A stretch of 64,000 bases of DNA from NCBI RefSeq assembly GCF_050320395.1, contig NZ_CP144459.1:930001-994000 (forward strand), in the 5' to 3' direction. Numbering within the stretch: position 1 is the first letter of the stretch; the number at the start of each line of letters is the position of its first letter. The position numbers and the translations under genes are program-made. Positions 27,193 to 36,055 of the stretch are shown here, piece by piece. The notes beneath the pieces are model-generated. The model saw only the letters and a program-made list of their open reading frames with translations, had not been told where the DNA came from and searched no databases. This DNA is from Treponema_C sp050320395. GTDB lineage: Bacteria; Spirochaetota; Spirochaetia; Treponematales; Treponemataceae.

Positions 27193-27400
27193 CTGCAGCT
27201 TTTTGCGGTATTTCCACGCAGGTTAAATACCCCGTTCTGATACAGCTTTCAAAAAGTATTTTGCTTATAAAATCGGTTACAACTTCTTCAAAACCGTCTT
27301 TATCCCGAACTATCCGTACAACGAAGCCGTCATCGAGTTCTTTTTCAATCGTCAAATAATCGTGCAGATTGTGGCTCTTTAATGCATAACACTTAGTCAT
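27182..27400 (-). CDS. small conserved-looking protein of unknown function
   Basis: 72 residues. The start is well supported by GGGAGGAATT just before the ATG. It is mostly beta-prone and acidic in the middle (YLTIEKELDDGFVVRIVRDKDGFEEVV), with a helical end. No known domain was recognised. Its 3' end overlaps the convergent glycosyltransferase gene by 11 bases. Confidence 0.6.
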   Translation of the reverse strand: MTKCYALKSHNLHDYLTIEKELDDGFVVRIVRDKDGFEEVVTDFISKILFESCIRTGYLTCVEIPQKAAVSA

Positions 27401-27463
27401 AATTCCTCCCGGTTTGAATAAGGTATTCGGTTATTATTATTTTCGGTTTTTAGAAAAAATATA

Positions 27464-27492
27464 TTAGTCTTTTTTTATTTTTATGCTATAGT
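27464..27492 (+). promoter_or_regulatory. extended -10 promoter of the TatD gene, leaderless
   Basis: TGC-TATAGT (TATAGT at 27487-27492) with six bases before the ATG; the -35 (TTAGTC, 17 bases upstream) is poor. Transcription should start at or next to the ATG. Confidence 0.5.
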
Positions 27493-27498
27493 GGAGCT

Positions 27499-28260
27499 AT
27501 GGTTTTTGCGGACGCTCATATACATATTACCGACCTGACCTCATGGCAGCCCCTTACACGTACGGATGCAAAAGGGCAAACTCATGACTCTCCCGTGTGT
27601 TCATGTGCACATTGCGAAAAGGATTGGAAAATCTTGACGGATACGGCCCGGCTGTTCCCGGGTACCGTGATACGTTCCGCCGGTATTCATCCTCAGGATC
27701 CCGATAAAAAACATATGCAATTTGTAAGCGATGCCTTGGAAAACAATCGGGCTGATGCTATAGGAGAGGCGGGTTTTGATCTTTTTACGGCAGCCTACAG
27801 CGCACGTTTGGAAGACCAGGAAGAAGTATGGGCGTTTCAATTGGATGCGGCCGCTCACTATAATAAGCCTCTTATTATCCACTGCAGAAAGGCGTTGCAT
27901 TTGATTTTTCGCGACGCAAAAAAATTATCGAAACTGCGTTCGGTTGTCTTTCATTCGTTTCCGGGTTCTCCGCTTGAAGCGCTTTCTCTTATAAAGCGCG
28001 GCATACGGGCCCGTTTTTCTTTCGGTAAACCCTTGTTGAACGGAAATAAACGCGCTCTTTTATGCGCCTCTTCTTTGCCTATTGAACTTTTACTTGCCGA
28101 AACCGATGCACCTTGGCAGACACTGAAAGGAGAAACTCAAACCGCCGCTTCGGATATAGAGAAGGTATATAAAAAAATCGCCGAATTGCGCGGCATACCG
28201 CTTGAGGCTCTGTGTTCGGCCCTGTATAAAAACTTCAGGGATTCATTTGCGCTTGTCTAA
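27499..28260 (+). CDS. TatD-family metal-dependent deoxyribonuclease/hydrolase
   Basis: 253 residues. TIM-barrel amidohydrolase motifs in order: DAHIHI (metal His pair, residues 5-8), GEAGFD (Glu ligand), IIHCRKA (His), VFHSF (His) and ETDAPW (Asp). These fit TatD/YcfH nucleases acting in DNA repair and decay. It contains an extra cysteine-rich stretch (CSCAHCEKDW, about 34-43) not found in classical TatD. No ribosome site; see promoter. Confidence 0.85.
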   Translation: MVFADAHIHITDLTSWQPLTRTDAKGQTHDSPVCSCAHCEKDWKILTDTARLFPGTVIRSAGIHPQDPDKKHMQFVSDALENNRADAIGEAGFDLFTAAYSARLEDQEEVWAFQLDAAAHYNKPLIIHCRKALHLIFRDAKKLSKLRSVVFHSFPGSPLEALSLIKRGIRARFSFGKPLLNGNKRALLCASSLPIELLLAETDAPWQTLKGETQTAASDIEKVYKKIAELRGIPLEALCSALYKNFRDSFALV

Positions 28261-28280
28261 ACGGCGTTTAGCATACGGAA

Positions 28281-28631
28281 TCAACCGATGGAATTTTGCA
28301 ATTCCCTGAATTCCGCATTTGTGCGATCGTACAGATCGTAAAGGTTTTTTACATGAGCAGTTAATGCATCGGCGGATCGTCCGCGCAAAATATCTTCAAC
28401 CTTTTGAGCCGCTTGAAACAAATTGAGGGCTCCTAAAGAACCTGCGGCTCCCTTTATGCGGTGAACATAGGAAGCGGCTTCCGATAATTCGCTTTTTTCG
28501 ATAAAAGCGTTCAATACGTTTTTATCGAAGGGAAGTTCGGAAAACCAGCAGTCAAGCAGTTCTTTATACAAGCTGCTGTCATTCCCCAAATCGGAAATAG
28601 CCTTTTTATAATCGACTAAAGATTGTTCCAT
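28281..28631 (-). CDS. stand-alone HPt phosphotransfer protein
   Basis: 116 residues, helical. The HPt motif HRIKGAAGSLGA places the phosphorylatable histidine at residue 57. AGAGG precedes the ATG. It would relay phosphate between a hybrid kinase and a response regulator; no partner lies nearby, so it is an orphan in this window. Confidence 0.85.
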   Translation of the reverse strand: MEQSLVDYKKAISDLGNDSSLYKELLDCWFSELPFDKNVLNAFIEKSELSEAASYVHRIKGAAGSLGALNLFQAAQKVEDILRGRSADALTAHVKNLYDLYDRTNAEFRELQNSIG

Positions 28632-28713
28632 AGTTTTCCTCTGAGTACGGCGCTGGATAGCTGTGCCGCAATCGGTAATATATATTTTGATTGTAGTATA
28701 TATTTTGTTTTTT

Positions 28714-28722
28714 TGCTATACT
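28714..28722 (+). promoter_or_regulatory. extended -10 promoter of lepB, leaderless
   Basis: TGC-TATACT (TATACT at 28717-28722) followed by six bases and the ATG at 28729. No ribosome site and only a poor -35. Confidence 0.5.
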
Positions 28723-28728
28723 GATTTT

Positions 28729-30567
28729 ATGAAAAAGATTCTCATATTCTTGAATTATATTGTACTTTTTTTATGTATTGTATTTTCCGTTTTACAGCTT
28801 TTTTTTAATTTTACCCTTGCTTTGGACAAACAGGGATTGTATGCTTTTACCGTAACTGCGGTTTTTACGCTTTTTTTTGCCCGTGAAAGCTTTTTCTTTT
28901 TTAAAAAGTGCCGGGTAAAACGTTTTTTTGTTATTCATAAACTGTATCAATATCTTCCCTTTATATTGCTTGCCGCCTTTATTATCCGCCGCGCCGGAGA
29001 AACTTCGGCAGTCAAAGCTTATGACACGGTCTCTGTCGTTTTATGGCTGGCGGCCTCCCTGTGTACCGTTTTTTTGCTTTATTTTTTCAGTCCGAAACGG
29101 TTTTTTATTCAAAATAAAGACTATGCCTGCGAAGCGGTTGAACTCGGCATAGTCGATGAAAAAGGTGTTCTTAAACCGAAAAAGCGGCGCGGTTTGAAAA
29201 AAGTTTTGTTTGAGACCTTCGATTGGATTGACGCGATTGTGCAGGCGGTATGTACGGTTGTTCTTATCAATATTTTTATCTTCCAGCTCTATGTGATTCC
29301 TTCCGAATCCATGGTGCCCGAATTTTTAATCGGCGACAGGGTTATCGGTTTTAAAACCGCTTCAGGGCCGCGTTTCCCCGTTTCCGATACGGGCTTACCG
29401 ATTATGAGAAGCTATGAGCGCGGAGATATAGTTATTTTTCGTAACCCCCGCTATCCGCAGGATAATAAATCCGAAGTAAAAAGCTTTTTATCCCAGCTCG
29501 TATTGATGTTTACGTTTACAAAGGTTAATTTGAATGTTGACGAAAACGGGGAGGTAAAAGCCGATCCCCTGGTTAAACGCATTACGGGAGTTCCCGGAGA
29601 ACAGCTTGTTATGCAGGACGGCGTTTTATACCGGCGTACAGCGGAGCAACAGGACTTTAGTCCCGTTGAAGAAGAAAGCCGCTGGGCACAGTGGAATAAC
29701 GCCGCTCTTCCGGCCGCCTTGCGTGAAAAGGTACAGTATATTCCCATGACAAACGAACAATATAAGCATATGCTTGATATTGAAAAGGCGCGGCGCTCTC
29801 TTGATTATAAAGAAGCCGCCCGCGAAGCCCGGGAGTTAAGCCGCCGTTTTAAAGCCGAAAAGAAAATATTGTCGGGGCTTGCCGCCTCTGATACCGCAAT
29901 ATCCGGCCTGGTTCCCGAAAGTATGACCGATGTCTATGCTTTTTTTACTCAAAGCGATACCCTTATCCGAAAGCTCTTGATGTTTTCAGGCGGAGAGCTG
30001 TGGTTTGATGCCTTTATGACCGATTGGGAAAAAGCTTTTGACAAAGCCGTATCGGAAGTGCAAAAAAACGGGGAGGCGCAGCAAAGCGTTTTAATCGGCG
30101 GCGATATCTATTCGGATGCGATGTTCCGCCAAAATCTCATATTAAAGCTGTGTTTCGGCCGCCTTGCCGTACGCACCGCCGAATTGATAAACCGCGGCGT
30201 AAGCGCTTCCGAGCAAAACCGCGATACCGAGCGCTTGAGATATCTTATGGACGCTCAAAATGCCGTATTTTATTTGGTGTCGATTAACGATATGCGCAAT
30301 ATGCCGGTATTTCCCGAAAACACTGCGGCAGGGGAACCCTCGTATATTCCGCCCGATAACTTTTTTATGATGGGCGATAACCGCTTTAATTCTTTGGATA
30401 TGCGCCACTTACTTGAAGTGCGCAAAGTGCCCGTTACCGTCTTTGATCCTTACACCCTCTATTATAATTCGAATATGAAACCTCAGTATGTTCCGCAAAA
30501 AAATATCTTGGGAACTCCGATACTGCGGTTTTTTCCGCCCAAGCGTTTCGGCATACCGGGAAAATAA
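28729..30567 (+). CDS. lepB: signal peptidase I, long form with large insertion
   Basis: 612 residues from the ATG at 28729; an earlier in-frame ATG lies upstream of the promoter. About four or five N-terminal membrane segments (first about 3-23), then the catalytic serine box VIPSESMVPEFLIGDRV (about 195-210) and lysine box KRITGVPGE (about 283). Between that box and the final GDNRFNSLDMRH box lies a long helical, charged insertion of over 200 residues, so the protein is about twice the normal size. It cuts signal peptides at the outer face of the inner membrane. The role of the insertion is unknown. Confidence 0.9.
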   Translation: MKKILIFLNYIVLFLCIVFSVLQLFFNFTLALDKQGLYAFTVTAVFTLFFARESFFFFKKCRVKRFFVIHKLYQYLPFILLAAFIIRRAGETSAVKAYDTVSVVLWLAASLCTVFLLYFFSPKRFFIQNKDYACEAVELGIVDEKGVLKPKKRRGLKKVLFETFDWIDAIVQAVCTVVLINIFIFQLYVIPSESMVPEFLIGDRVIGFKTASGPRFPVSDTGLPIMRSYERGDIVIFRNPRYPQDNKSEVKSFLSQLVLMFTFTKVNLNVDENGEVKADPLVKRITGVPGEQLVMQDGVLYRRTAEQQDFSPVEEESRWAQWNNAALPAALREKVQYIPMTNEQYKHMLDIEKARRSLDYKEAAREARELSRRFKAEKKILSGLAASDTAISGLVPESMTDVYAFFTQSDTLIRKLLMFSGGELWFDAFMTDWEKAFDKAVSEVQKNGEAQQSVLIGGDIYSDAMFRQNLILKLCFGRLAVRTAELINRGVSASEQNRDTERLRYLMDAQNAVFYLVSINDMRNMPVFPENTAAGEPSYIPPDNFFMMGDNRFNSLDMRHLLEVRKVPVTVFDPYTLYYNSNMKPQYVPQKNILGTPILRFFPPKRFGIPGK

Positions 30568-30589
30568 GGGCGGCCGCTTAGGCAGGCGG

Positions 30590-31113
30590 CTATACGATGT
30601 GCTCAATAACCGCTATACCGAAAAAGGGAGTATATAATTTCTTTTTTGTAATTTTCATATTTAAAGCGCCGAGAATTTTTTCCAAGTCGCTTTCGCTGTA
30701 AAAACGATTTTTTTTCGGAGTGTATTTTTTCTTTTTCCGTATATGATTTGATGAAAAACCGGCGAACTGATAATCTTATCGGCTCGTATATTACAGTTTG
30801 GTTTTTCAAAAGAACCCCGTATGTACCGTACGTTTTTTATCTTTAAATTTTGTGTTTTTTTTTCAGCTTCACCAATATTTTTTTTATTCGGTTCTATTCC
30901 CGTTATATGAAATACTTTTTGCGATACGGGTATTGTGATATTTCCCCAGCCGGATCCGATATCGATGACCATATCCGATGATTTTAATTCGGCTATGTTT
31001 ATAATATCGGAAACCAAGGTTGTTGTACTTTCAAAGGTGTCGCGGCCGTCGGGTGCGGTAATTTTTTTTACGTAGATGTCAAGTATCTCGTCCCAATTGT
31101 CATTATACGGCAT
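30590..31113 (-). pseudogene. class I SAM-dependent methyltransferase, frameshifted near the 3' end
   Basis: The start at 31113 has an excellent ribosome site (AGGAGGAAAC). Motif I VIDIGSGWGNI, the acidic ITGIEPNKK and ADKIISSPVFH define a class I methyltransferase. After that the frame ends early (stop near 30661), while the plausible C-terminus (SESDLEKILGALNMKI, then KLYTPFFGIAVIEHIV) continues in another frame to 30590. A run of eight A on the coding strand (about 30708-30715) is a likely slip site; a middle piece in the third frame (YTEKEKIHSEK) suggests that two shifts may be present. It is either decaying or a sequence error. Confidence 0.7.
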
Positions 31114-31215
31114 TTGTTTCCTCCTACAGATAGCAGTATAGAGGATAACCGGAAAAATCGCCCTATATTTTTTGTACAAGATATATAGGACTGAAGAAAC
31201 GGGACGGCAACCTTA

Positions 31216-33030
31216 TTAACGGAAGCGGCAGTATTCGGGAATTTTTTCCGCGCCGTGCCGCAGCGCCGCTTCGTCGGGAAGCCAGGGGTAGCGGCCGTAA
31301 AGGTGTCCGATTTCCCGGATAAGATTTTCGGCGAAGGCTTCCTGTGGGGCTTTTTGTGCCGCTTCCAAAACTTCGGCTATATCGCGCCTGAAAGCTTCAT
31401 CGTCTACTTGAATATCTTCTCTTGTACTTTGAATATCCGTTATACGCCACCTCTTGTTGAAGCTAAGGGTTAATTCATCACTGTGGCGGCTTACCGCGTA
31501 GTGTTCGGGTCCCTCGTTGGCAAGCATAAAAAATTCGGCTTTTATCCGTACACTGTCGCCTTTTTGCGCCGATACCGAATCGGTAAAACTCGTATTTTCT
31601 AAAGCGTTCACGGAAAGCCGCGTTAAGCCGAATATCCAAGTGCCGAGGGGATTATATGCAAAGGGCCATTGTTCCGGCGGCAAAAAGTCGGGTGTTTTTT
31701 CGTAGGCTTGGCGCATTTTACCCGTAACAAAAAGACTTGCCGCCGTATTCGAGTAGTTTTTAAGCGCTTTTCTGTCCCCGCAGCCGTCGATGGTGAGGGT
31801 ATCCAATTGATGCAGGGCGTTATAAAAAGTATGCACAACTTCAACGGGAGTCATACCCTTTGTACTCGGGCGCTGCATATTCGTTTTAACAATGCTGAAA
31901 ACCGCCGCCGACATGAGTACAAAAATACCTGCGGCAATCGCGAGTTTTGTGCTCTGTCTGCGCATAAAACGCCGCCGTGCCGTCTTTTTTTTGTGCGTTT
32001 TTATAAAGGCGGAAAGCGCTTTTTCTTCGGCGGCCTGTATATGCTCCGGTACTTTGGGCCCGGTCTTCCGCGAGCCGCGGCAGGTTTGCGGAAGCTGCAG
32101 AGGCATAAAAGGATTTTGTGCAAAGGCCTTTTGGTTGACAATCAATGAGGGAAGAAGGCCTTGTCCTTGGCGCCTTATTTGAATGCTTGTACGCCGAACC
32201 TGCGGCGAACAAAGGGAAGCGTCGACTGTCCGAATAAGGTTTTGAAAAGAACGGCCTTCATCGTTATCGGCAATATACGGAAAAAGAAGGGACAACGGAA
32301 TAAAATTGTCGTCGGTATAGTCTTCAATACGCTCTTCTTCGTCCGAGGCGGAGAAGGGCGGTTGTCCGGTAAGTACCGCATAGGTACAGGCTGCAAAGGT
32401 AAAGTCAAAGCTTTCGCTTTCGCTTGTACCGCCGCGCACCCAAAAGCCGTACAAAAAGGCGCGTTCTTTTCCCGAACGGGCAAGCATACTGCGCTCAAAA
32501 AGAGAAGGCGGCAAAAACAATATCGAGCCGTCTTTTCCGTATAAAATGCTTAAGGGGCCGCAGTTATGCAAACTTTGCGCGGCTTTGCCTTGTGCACTGT
32601 TTTGAGCCCCTGTATCCCCGCTAAGCATTCGGACGGCGCGGTATACGGCATCGAGGGCCTTAAGGGCTGCGATTTTTTCGGCACAAGCCCTATCGGAACA
32701 AGGCGAATTCTCGGCGGATGCGCTCATAGCGTTTTGTATAAACGATAAAAGAGATTGTCCCTTAAAACCGGAGCCGGACAAAACAACTTTGCCGTTTTTT
32801 ACCGCCGTACCTGTAAAACGGAAGGCTTCGGTTTTAAATGAGGCGCTTCCGTCCGGTTTACATAAGAGTCCTTCTTCGTTCATATACCGGGCCAAACGGG
32901 AGCGCGCAAATTCCTGCTCGTTTAGCCCGCTGTTTAATTCGAGCGTATTGTTTTTTATGCGTAATACATCGTCTACATTTATCACTGCAAAAGGCCGTCC
33001 GATACAAGATTTAGCGGCCCGAAGGCGCAT
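31216..33030 (-). CDS. membrane protein with a pseudokinase-like N-terminal half
   Basis: 604 residues if started at the ATG 33030, which overlaps hflC by 20 bases; the start is uncertain because no ribosome site is visible. Residues about 150-230 resemble a degenerate protein kinase C-lobe (HNCGPLSILYGKDGSILFLPP; FDFTFAACTYAVLTGQPPF, like the ELLTGRPPF segment), without a recognisable ATP loop or catalytic Asp. A membrane segment lies near 362-382. The outer region (about 395-604) begins with an NTF2-like stretch (VVHTFYNALHQLDTLTI). Its place after hflK-hflC suggests a membrane quality-control or signalling role. Function unknown. Confidence 0.65.
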   Translation of the reverse strand: MRLRAAKSCIGRPFAVINVDDVLRIKNNTLELNSGLNEQEFARSRLARYMNEEGLLCKPDGSASFKTEAFRFTGTAVKNGKVVLSGSGFKGQSLLSFIQNAMSASAENSPCSDRACAEKIAALKALDAVYRAVRMLSGDTGAQNSAQGKAAQSLHNCGPLSILYGKDGSILFLPPSLFERSMLARSGKERAFLYGFWVRGGTSESESFDFTFAACTYAVLTGQPPFSASDEEERIEDYTDDNFIPLSLLFPYIADNDEGRSFQNLIRTVDASLCSPQVRRTSIQIRRQGQGLLPSLIVNQKAFAQNPFMPLQLPQTCRGSRKTGPKVPEHIQAAEEKALSAFIKTHKKKTARRRFMRRQSTKLAIAAGIFVLMSAAVFSIVKTNMQRPSTKGMTPVEVVHTFYNALHQLDTLTIDGCGDRKALKNYSNTAASLFVTGKMRQAYEKTPDFLPPEQWPFAYNPLGTWIFGLTRLSVNALENTSFTDSVSAQKGDSVRIKAEFFMLANEGPEHYAVSRHSDELTLSFNKRWRITDIQSTREDIQVDDEAFRRDIAEVLEAAQKAPQEAFAENLIREIGHLYGRYPWLPDEAALRHGAEKIPEYCRFR

Positions 33031-34006
33031 ACAGATATTTAAAGTAATCCATGTTTGTGCTGAAAGCCGCATCGAATCCGGGAACCGTGGTTTTATACGA
33101 TTCCATGCTTTTCCAAAACGCATAAAATTCGGGATCCTTTGCGTATGCTTGGGCATAGATTTGTGCCGCCTGGGCGTCCGCGTTTCCCTTAATTTCCTGC
33201 GCTCTTCGGTAAGCTTCGGACTCTATGCTTTTTTTGTCTTTTTCGAGTTTTCCCAGTACATCGGCTTTTTGTCCCTCTCCCCATGAGCGGTAAGCTTGTG
33301 CAACCTGCTTGCGGTCGGTAATCATACGGTTGTACACGCTGTCGGTCATTTCGTCCGAATATTTGATTTGACGCGGTACAATATCTATCAATTCAATGCC
33401 GTATTCGCCCACCGTTTTGCGTGCTTCGGCCGCCATTTCCAAACTTAACTGACGGCGTCCCTTGCTTACCTGTTCTACAAGGGTATTTGCGTTTACCAGC
33501 GTTTCGATTTGAACTTCGGAAACGTTAAGCTCCGTATCCGTAGTCTCAGTCAATCCCGTGCGTATTTTATCGTTGATTTGGTTCGATGTCCGTACCACTT
33601 CGCTCAAGGGGTTTTGCGTAATAACCGTCCGTGTTGCCGAATCGATAACGTCGCTCAATCGGTTGTAGGCCGCATTCAGCGTTTTTAAGGATTGGTAGAA
33701 TTTTTTAGGATCGGTAATGCGCCAGCGTGAAGTCGTATCGACGATAATAAACTGATTTTCCTTTGTAGGAATACGGTATGCGTCTCCGTCAAGAGATAAA
33801 ATCAGTTTGGGATATACGGTTACGACATCTATAAAGGGAACCTTTACATATAACCCCGCTTCGGTATGAGTGTCCACAATCTCGCCGAATCGTGTTACAA
33901 CTGCTTGGGAGCCTTCGTTCACAATGTACAGGGGACCCAGCATTAAAAAGATGGCGACAATGACCGCAGCGGTTCCGAGAACCGCATATGCCTGTTTTGT
34001 TTTCAT
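33011..34006 (-). CDS. hflC: HflC, SPFH-domain regulator of the FtsH protease
   Basis: 331 residues with one N-terminal membrane segment (about 8-28), then a band-7/SPFH domain (NEGSQAVVTRFGEIV; GLYVKVPFIDVVTVYPK) and a coiled-coil stretch rich in Ala and Lys (GKLEKDKKSIESEAYRRAQE). Works with HflK in a large membrane cage around FtsH. The start overlaps the hflK stop as ATGA. FtsH itself is not in the window. Confidence 0.93.
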   Translation of the reverse strand: MKTKQAYAVLGTAAVIVAIFLMLGPLYIVNEGSQAVVTRFGEIVDTHTEAGLYVKVPFIDVVTVYPKLILSLDGDAYRIPTKENQFIIVDTTSRWRITDPKKFYQSLKTLNAAYNRLSDVIDSATRTVITQNPLSEVVRTSNQINDKIRTGLTETTDTELNVSEVQIETLVNANTLVEQVSKGRRQLSLEMAAEARKTVGEYGIELIDIVPRQIKYSDEMTDSVYNRMITDRKQVAQAYRSWGEGQKADVLGKLEKDKKSIESEAYRRAQEIKGNADAQAAQIYAQAYAKDPEFYAFWKSMESYKTTVPGFDAAFSTNMDYFKYLYAPSGR

Positions 34007-34980
34007 TCTTTGTCTCCCTTTTTCAAATCAAGATTTTTGATGGGCAATACGTTGTTTAATTTTCCGTCTATGAGCAGGGTTTTACCGTTTGCATTAAATA
34101 CCTGTTCCATGGTTTCCAAATACAGACGCTGTTTGGTAACCGCAGGCGATTTACGGTATTCCTGATACACCGCATTAAAACGGGCTACATCTCCGTGCGC
34201 CTGGTTTATACGCTCAACCGCATAACCTTCGGCAATTTGAATTTGCTGGTCGGCCTTTCCCTTGGCAAGGGGAATTTCGCGCTTATAGGCTTCTTTACCC
34301 TCGCTTATATAGCGCTCGGCATCCTGACTTGCACGGTTTACGTCTTCAAAGGCGTCCTGAACTCCTGCCGGAGGAACGATATTTTGCAGTTTTACGGTGA
34401 GAACCTTTATACCCAAGCCCAGCTGACTGAAGTTATCGTTCATTAAAGTCATTGCAGATTCTTCGATTGCCGAACGCTCCGAACTCATAACGCCTAAAAT
34501 AGTGCGGTCGCCGACAAGGGTGTTTACAACGGATTGGGAAATATCGCGTATGGTTTGTACGCGCTCCTGTACGTTAAAAAGCCAAGCCGCAGGGTCTACA
34601 ATGCGGTATTGAATGGTCCATTCCACATCGACGATGTTTAAATCTCCGGTGAGCATAGTGGATTCTTTTGTAATGCCGTTTTTGTATTTATTCGTTTGCC
34701 CCGCTTTAAGGGTGGTAAAACCGAATCGCTCGGTTTGCACAACCTTTACGGGTACGTTGTAATTTTTGTCTATACCGAAGGGAATTTTAAAACGCAAGCC
34801 CGCATCGAGCGTTTTATGGTATTTTCCGAAGCGCGTTACAACCGCCTGCTCCGTTTCGTCTACGATGTAAAAACCCGTCGCCGCAATACCGACAAAAAGC
34901 GCAACCGCTGCGGCCGTAAACAGGGTTGCAGGCGTCGCATTGAATTTTTTCCGCCTTTTGGGCGAATTGGTCGTTTCCAT
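34003..34980 (-). CDS. hflK: HflK, SPFH-domain partner of HflC
   Basis: 325 residues from the ATG at 34980, which follows AGGAG; the frame opens 48 bases earlier but without a ribosome site. One membrane segment (about 20-40), SPFH domain (VDETEQAVVTRFGKYHKTLDAGLRFKIPF), a VEWTIQYRIVDPAAWLFNV segment typical of HflK, and a C-terminal coiled coil. Operon hflK-hflC-pseudokinase, all overlapping. Confidence 0.93.
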   Translation of the reverse strand: METTNSPKRRKKFNATPATLFTAAAVALFVGIAATGFYIVDETEQAVVTRFGKYHKTLDAGLRFKIPFGIDKNYNVPVKVVQTERFGFTTLKAGQTNKYKNGITKESTMLTGDLNIVDVEWTIQYRIVDPAAWLFNVQERVQTIRDISQSVVNTLVGDRTILGVMSSERSAIEESAMTLMNDNFSQLGLGIKVLTVKLQNIVPPAGVQDAFEDVNRASQDAERYISEGKEAYKREIPLAKGKADQQIQIAEGYAVERINQAHGDVARFNAVYQEYRKSPAVTKQRLYLETMEQVFNANGKTLLIDGKLNNVLPIKNLDLKKGDKE

Positions 34981-35028
34981 ATAAACTCCTATTGTATTAA
35001 AGATACGGAAATAGTACGGAAAAAACAA

Positions 35029-35186
35029 GTAAAAAACGCATAAATTCGGTACCTCATTTTGTTTCGCAGTCCGTATGTACCGACCTAAAAATCAAACTCA
35101 AATGCACAGCTTTTTTTTCGGTTGGATTAACATGAGGTAATGCGTACTTTTGTCGACCGTAGCAGAGGGCAGCCGTTTCAAAGCCG
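35029..35186. other. intergenic stretch before the hairpin array
   Basis: No gene. It holds an 8-bp inverted repeat (TACCTCAT at 35050-35057, ATGAGGTA at 35132-35139) whose 75-base interior is AT-rich. It is upstream of hflK on the minus strand, so may contain its promoter, which was not identified. Confidence 0.4.
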
Positions 35187-35445
35187 CAGATAAATGAGTT
35201 TTATAGAGCGCTCGGTGCTTTATAAAACTCAAGTTTCAAACCGTGCACGGATGTAGTTTGAAAACCTCACGTCCTTGTTCGGTTTTCAACTCCGGTTTTA
35301 CGCTCCGCGTAAAACCGATTATTTATGGCTTTCCCGTACCTCCTTGTACGGGATTTGAAACAACGGTGAAGGCAGGGACACTACACTATTGTTGTTTTAA
35401 CATGGAGATAATAGAAGGTGTGCGATGAGGTTTCGCGCCCGCAAA
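35187..35445. repeat. 259-bp direct repeat, copy 1
   Basis: Same as copy 2 at an offset of 431 bases with no gaps. Nine differences were counted by eye; seven lie in the first hairpin (35196-35230) and the six in its stem all keep base pairing. Other strong hairpins inside: CGGTTTTACGC with its complement around TCC (about 35292-35316) and TCCCGTAC/GTACGGGA (about 35331-35352). The short open frame within it looks spurious. Confidence 0.9.
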
Positions 35446-35617
35446 TAGTTCAAAACCGAACCTCCTGTTCGGTTTTGAACTCCAATTTTATGCTTCGCAT
35501 AAAATTGATTATCAACGGTTTTTCTGCACATCCGTGTACAGAACCATAAAGTAAATCAAATATAAAGTGTTACGCGGAAGCTTTTTAATACCCCGGCACG
35601 GATGCCGGAAAACGCCT
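35446..35617. repeat. hairpin spacer between the two direct repeats
   Basis: A related hairpin unit: a 13-bp perfect stem built on TTCAAAACCGAAC, then CAATTTTATGC with its complement around TTC, then a TTCTG-ACA/TGT-CAGAA stem. The middle hairpin has the same flanks (ACTC before, ATTAT after) as the one in the 259-bp repeat but a different stem sequence. Confidence 0.75.
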
Positions 35618-35876
35618 CAGATAAATGAGTTTTAGATAGTGCTTGGCGCTGTCTAAAACTCAAGTTTCAAACCGTGCATGGATGTAGTTTGAAAACCTCA
35701 CGTCCTTGTTCGGTTTTCAACTCCGGTTTTACGCTCCGCGTAAAACCGATTATTTATGGCTTTCCCGTACCTCCTTGTACGGGATTTGAAACAACGGTGA
35801 AGGCAGGGACACTACACTATTGTTGTTTTAACATGGAGATAATAGAAGGTGTGCGATGGGGTTTCGCGCCCGCAAA
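35618..35876. repeat. 259-bp direct repeat, copy 2
   Basis: Second copy. Its first hairpin (35627-35661) carries the compensating changes relative to copy 1. Apart from that hairpin only two single-base differences were seen (equivalent to copy 1 positions 35248 and 35428). Confidence 0.9.
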
Positions 35877-35890
35877 AAAATCTGCACATT

Positions 35891-36000
35891 GTGCAAACGG
35901 GCGGCACAAATGGTGCCGTCCGTTTGCACGACGAGTTTTGCTTCGCAAAACATCGCGGATTGATACGTTTAGGGAAGCAATTCTTCAGAATTGCTTCCCT
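35891..36000. repeat. triple-hairpin array A
   Basis: Three strong hairpins in a row: 35891-35907 with 35913-35929 (17 bp, one G-T); 35935-35941 with 35945-35951 around TTC, flanked by CGA and ATCGCG; and 35971-35984 with 35987-36000 (14 bp perfect). The same three-part layout with the same CGA/ATCGCG flanks recurs at 44675-44809. Confidence 0.85.
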
Positions 36001-36055
36001 GTAAAAAGCGTCATTAGCGAACGCGGTATCGGTCAGCGAAGCTTCCAGACAGCCT

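Noticed and set aside
35187..36000. Hairpin array as integron attC sites or a CRISPR array
   Set aside because: The usual attC end motifs were not found and no cassette genes lie between the hairpins; there are no regular spacers or cas genes.
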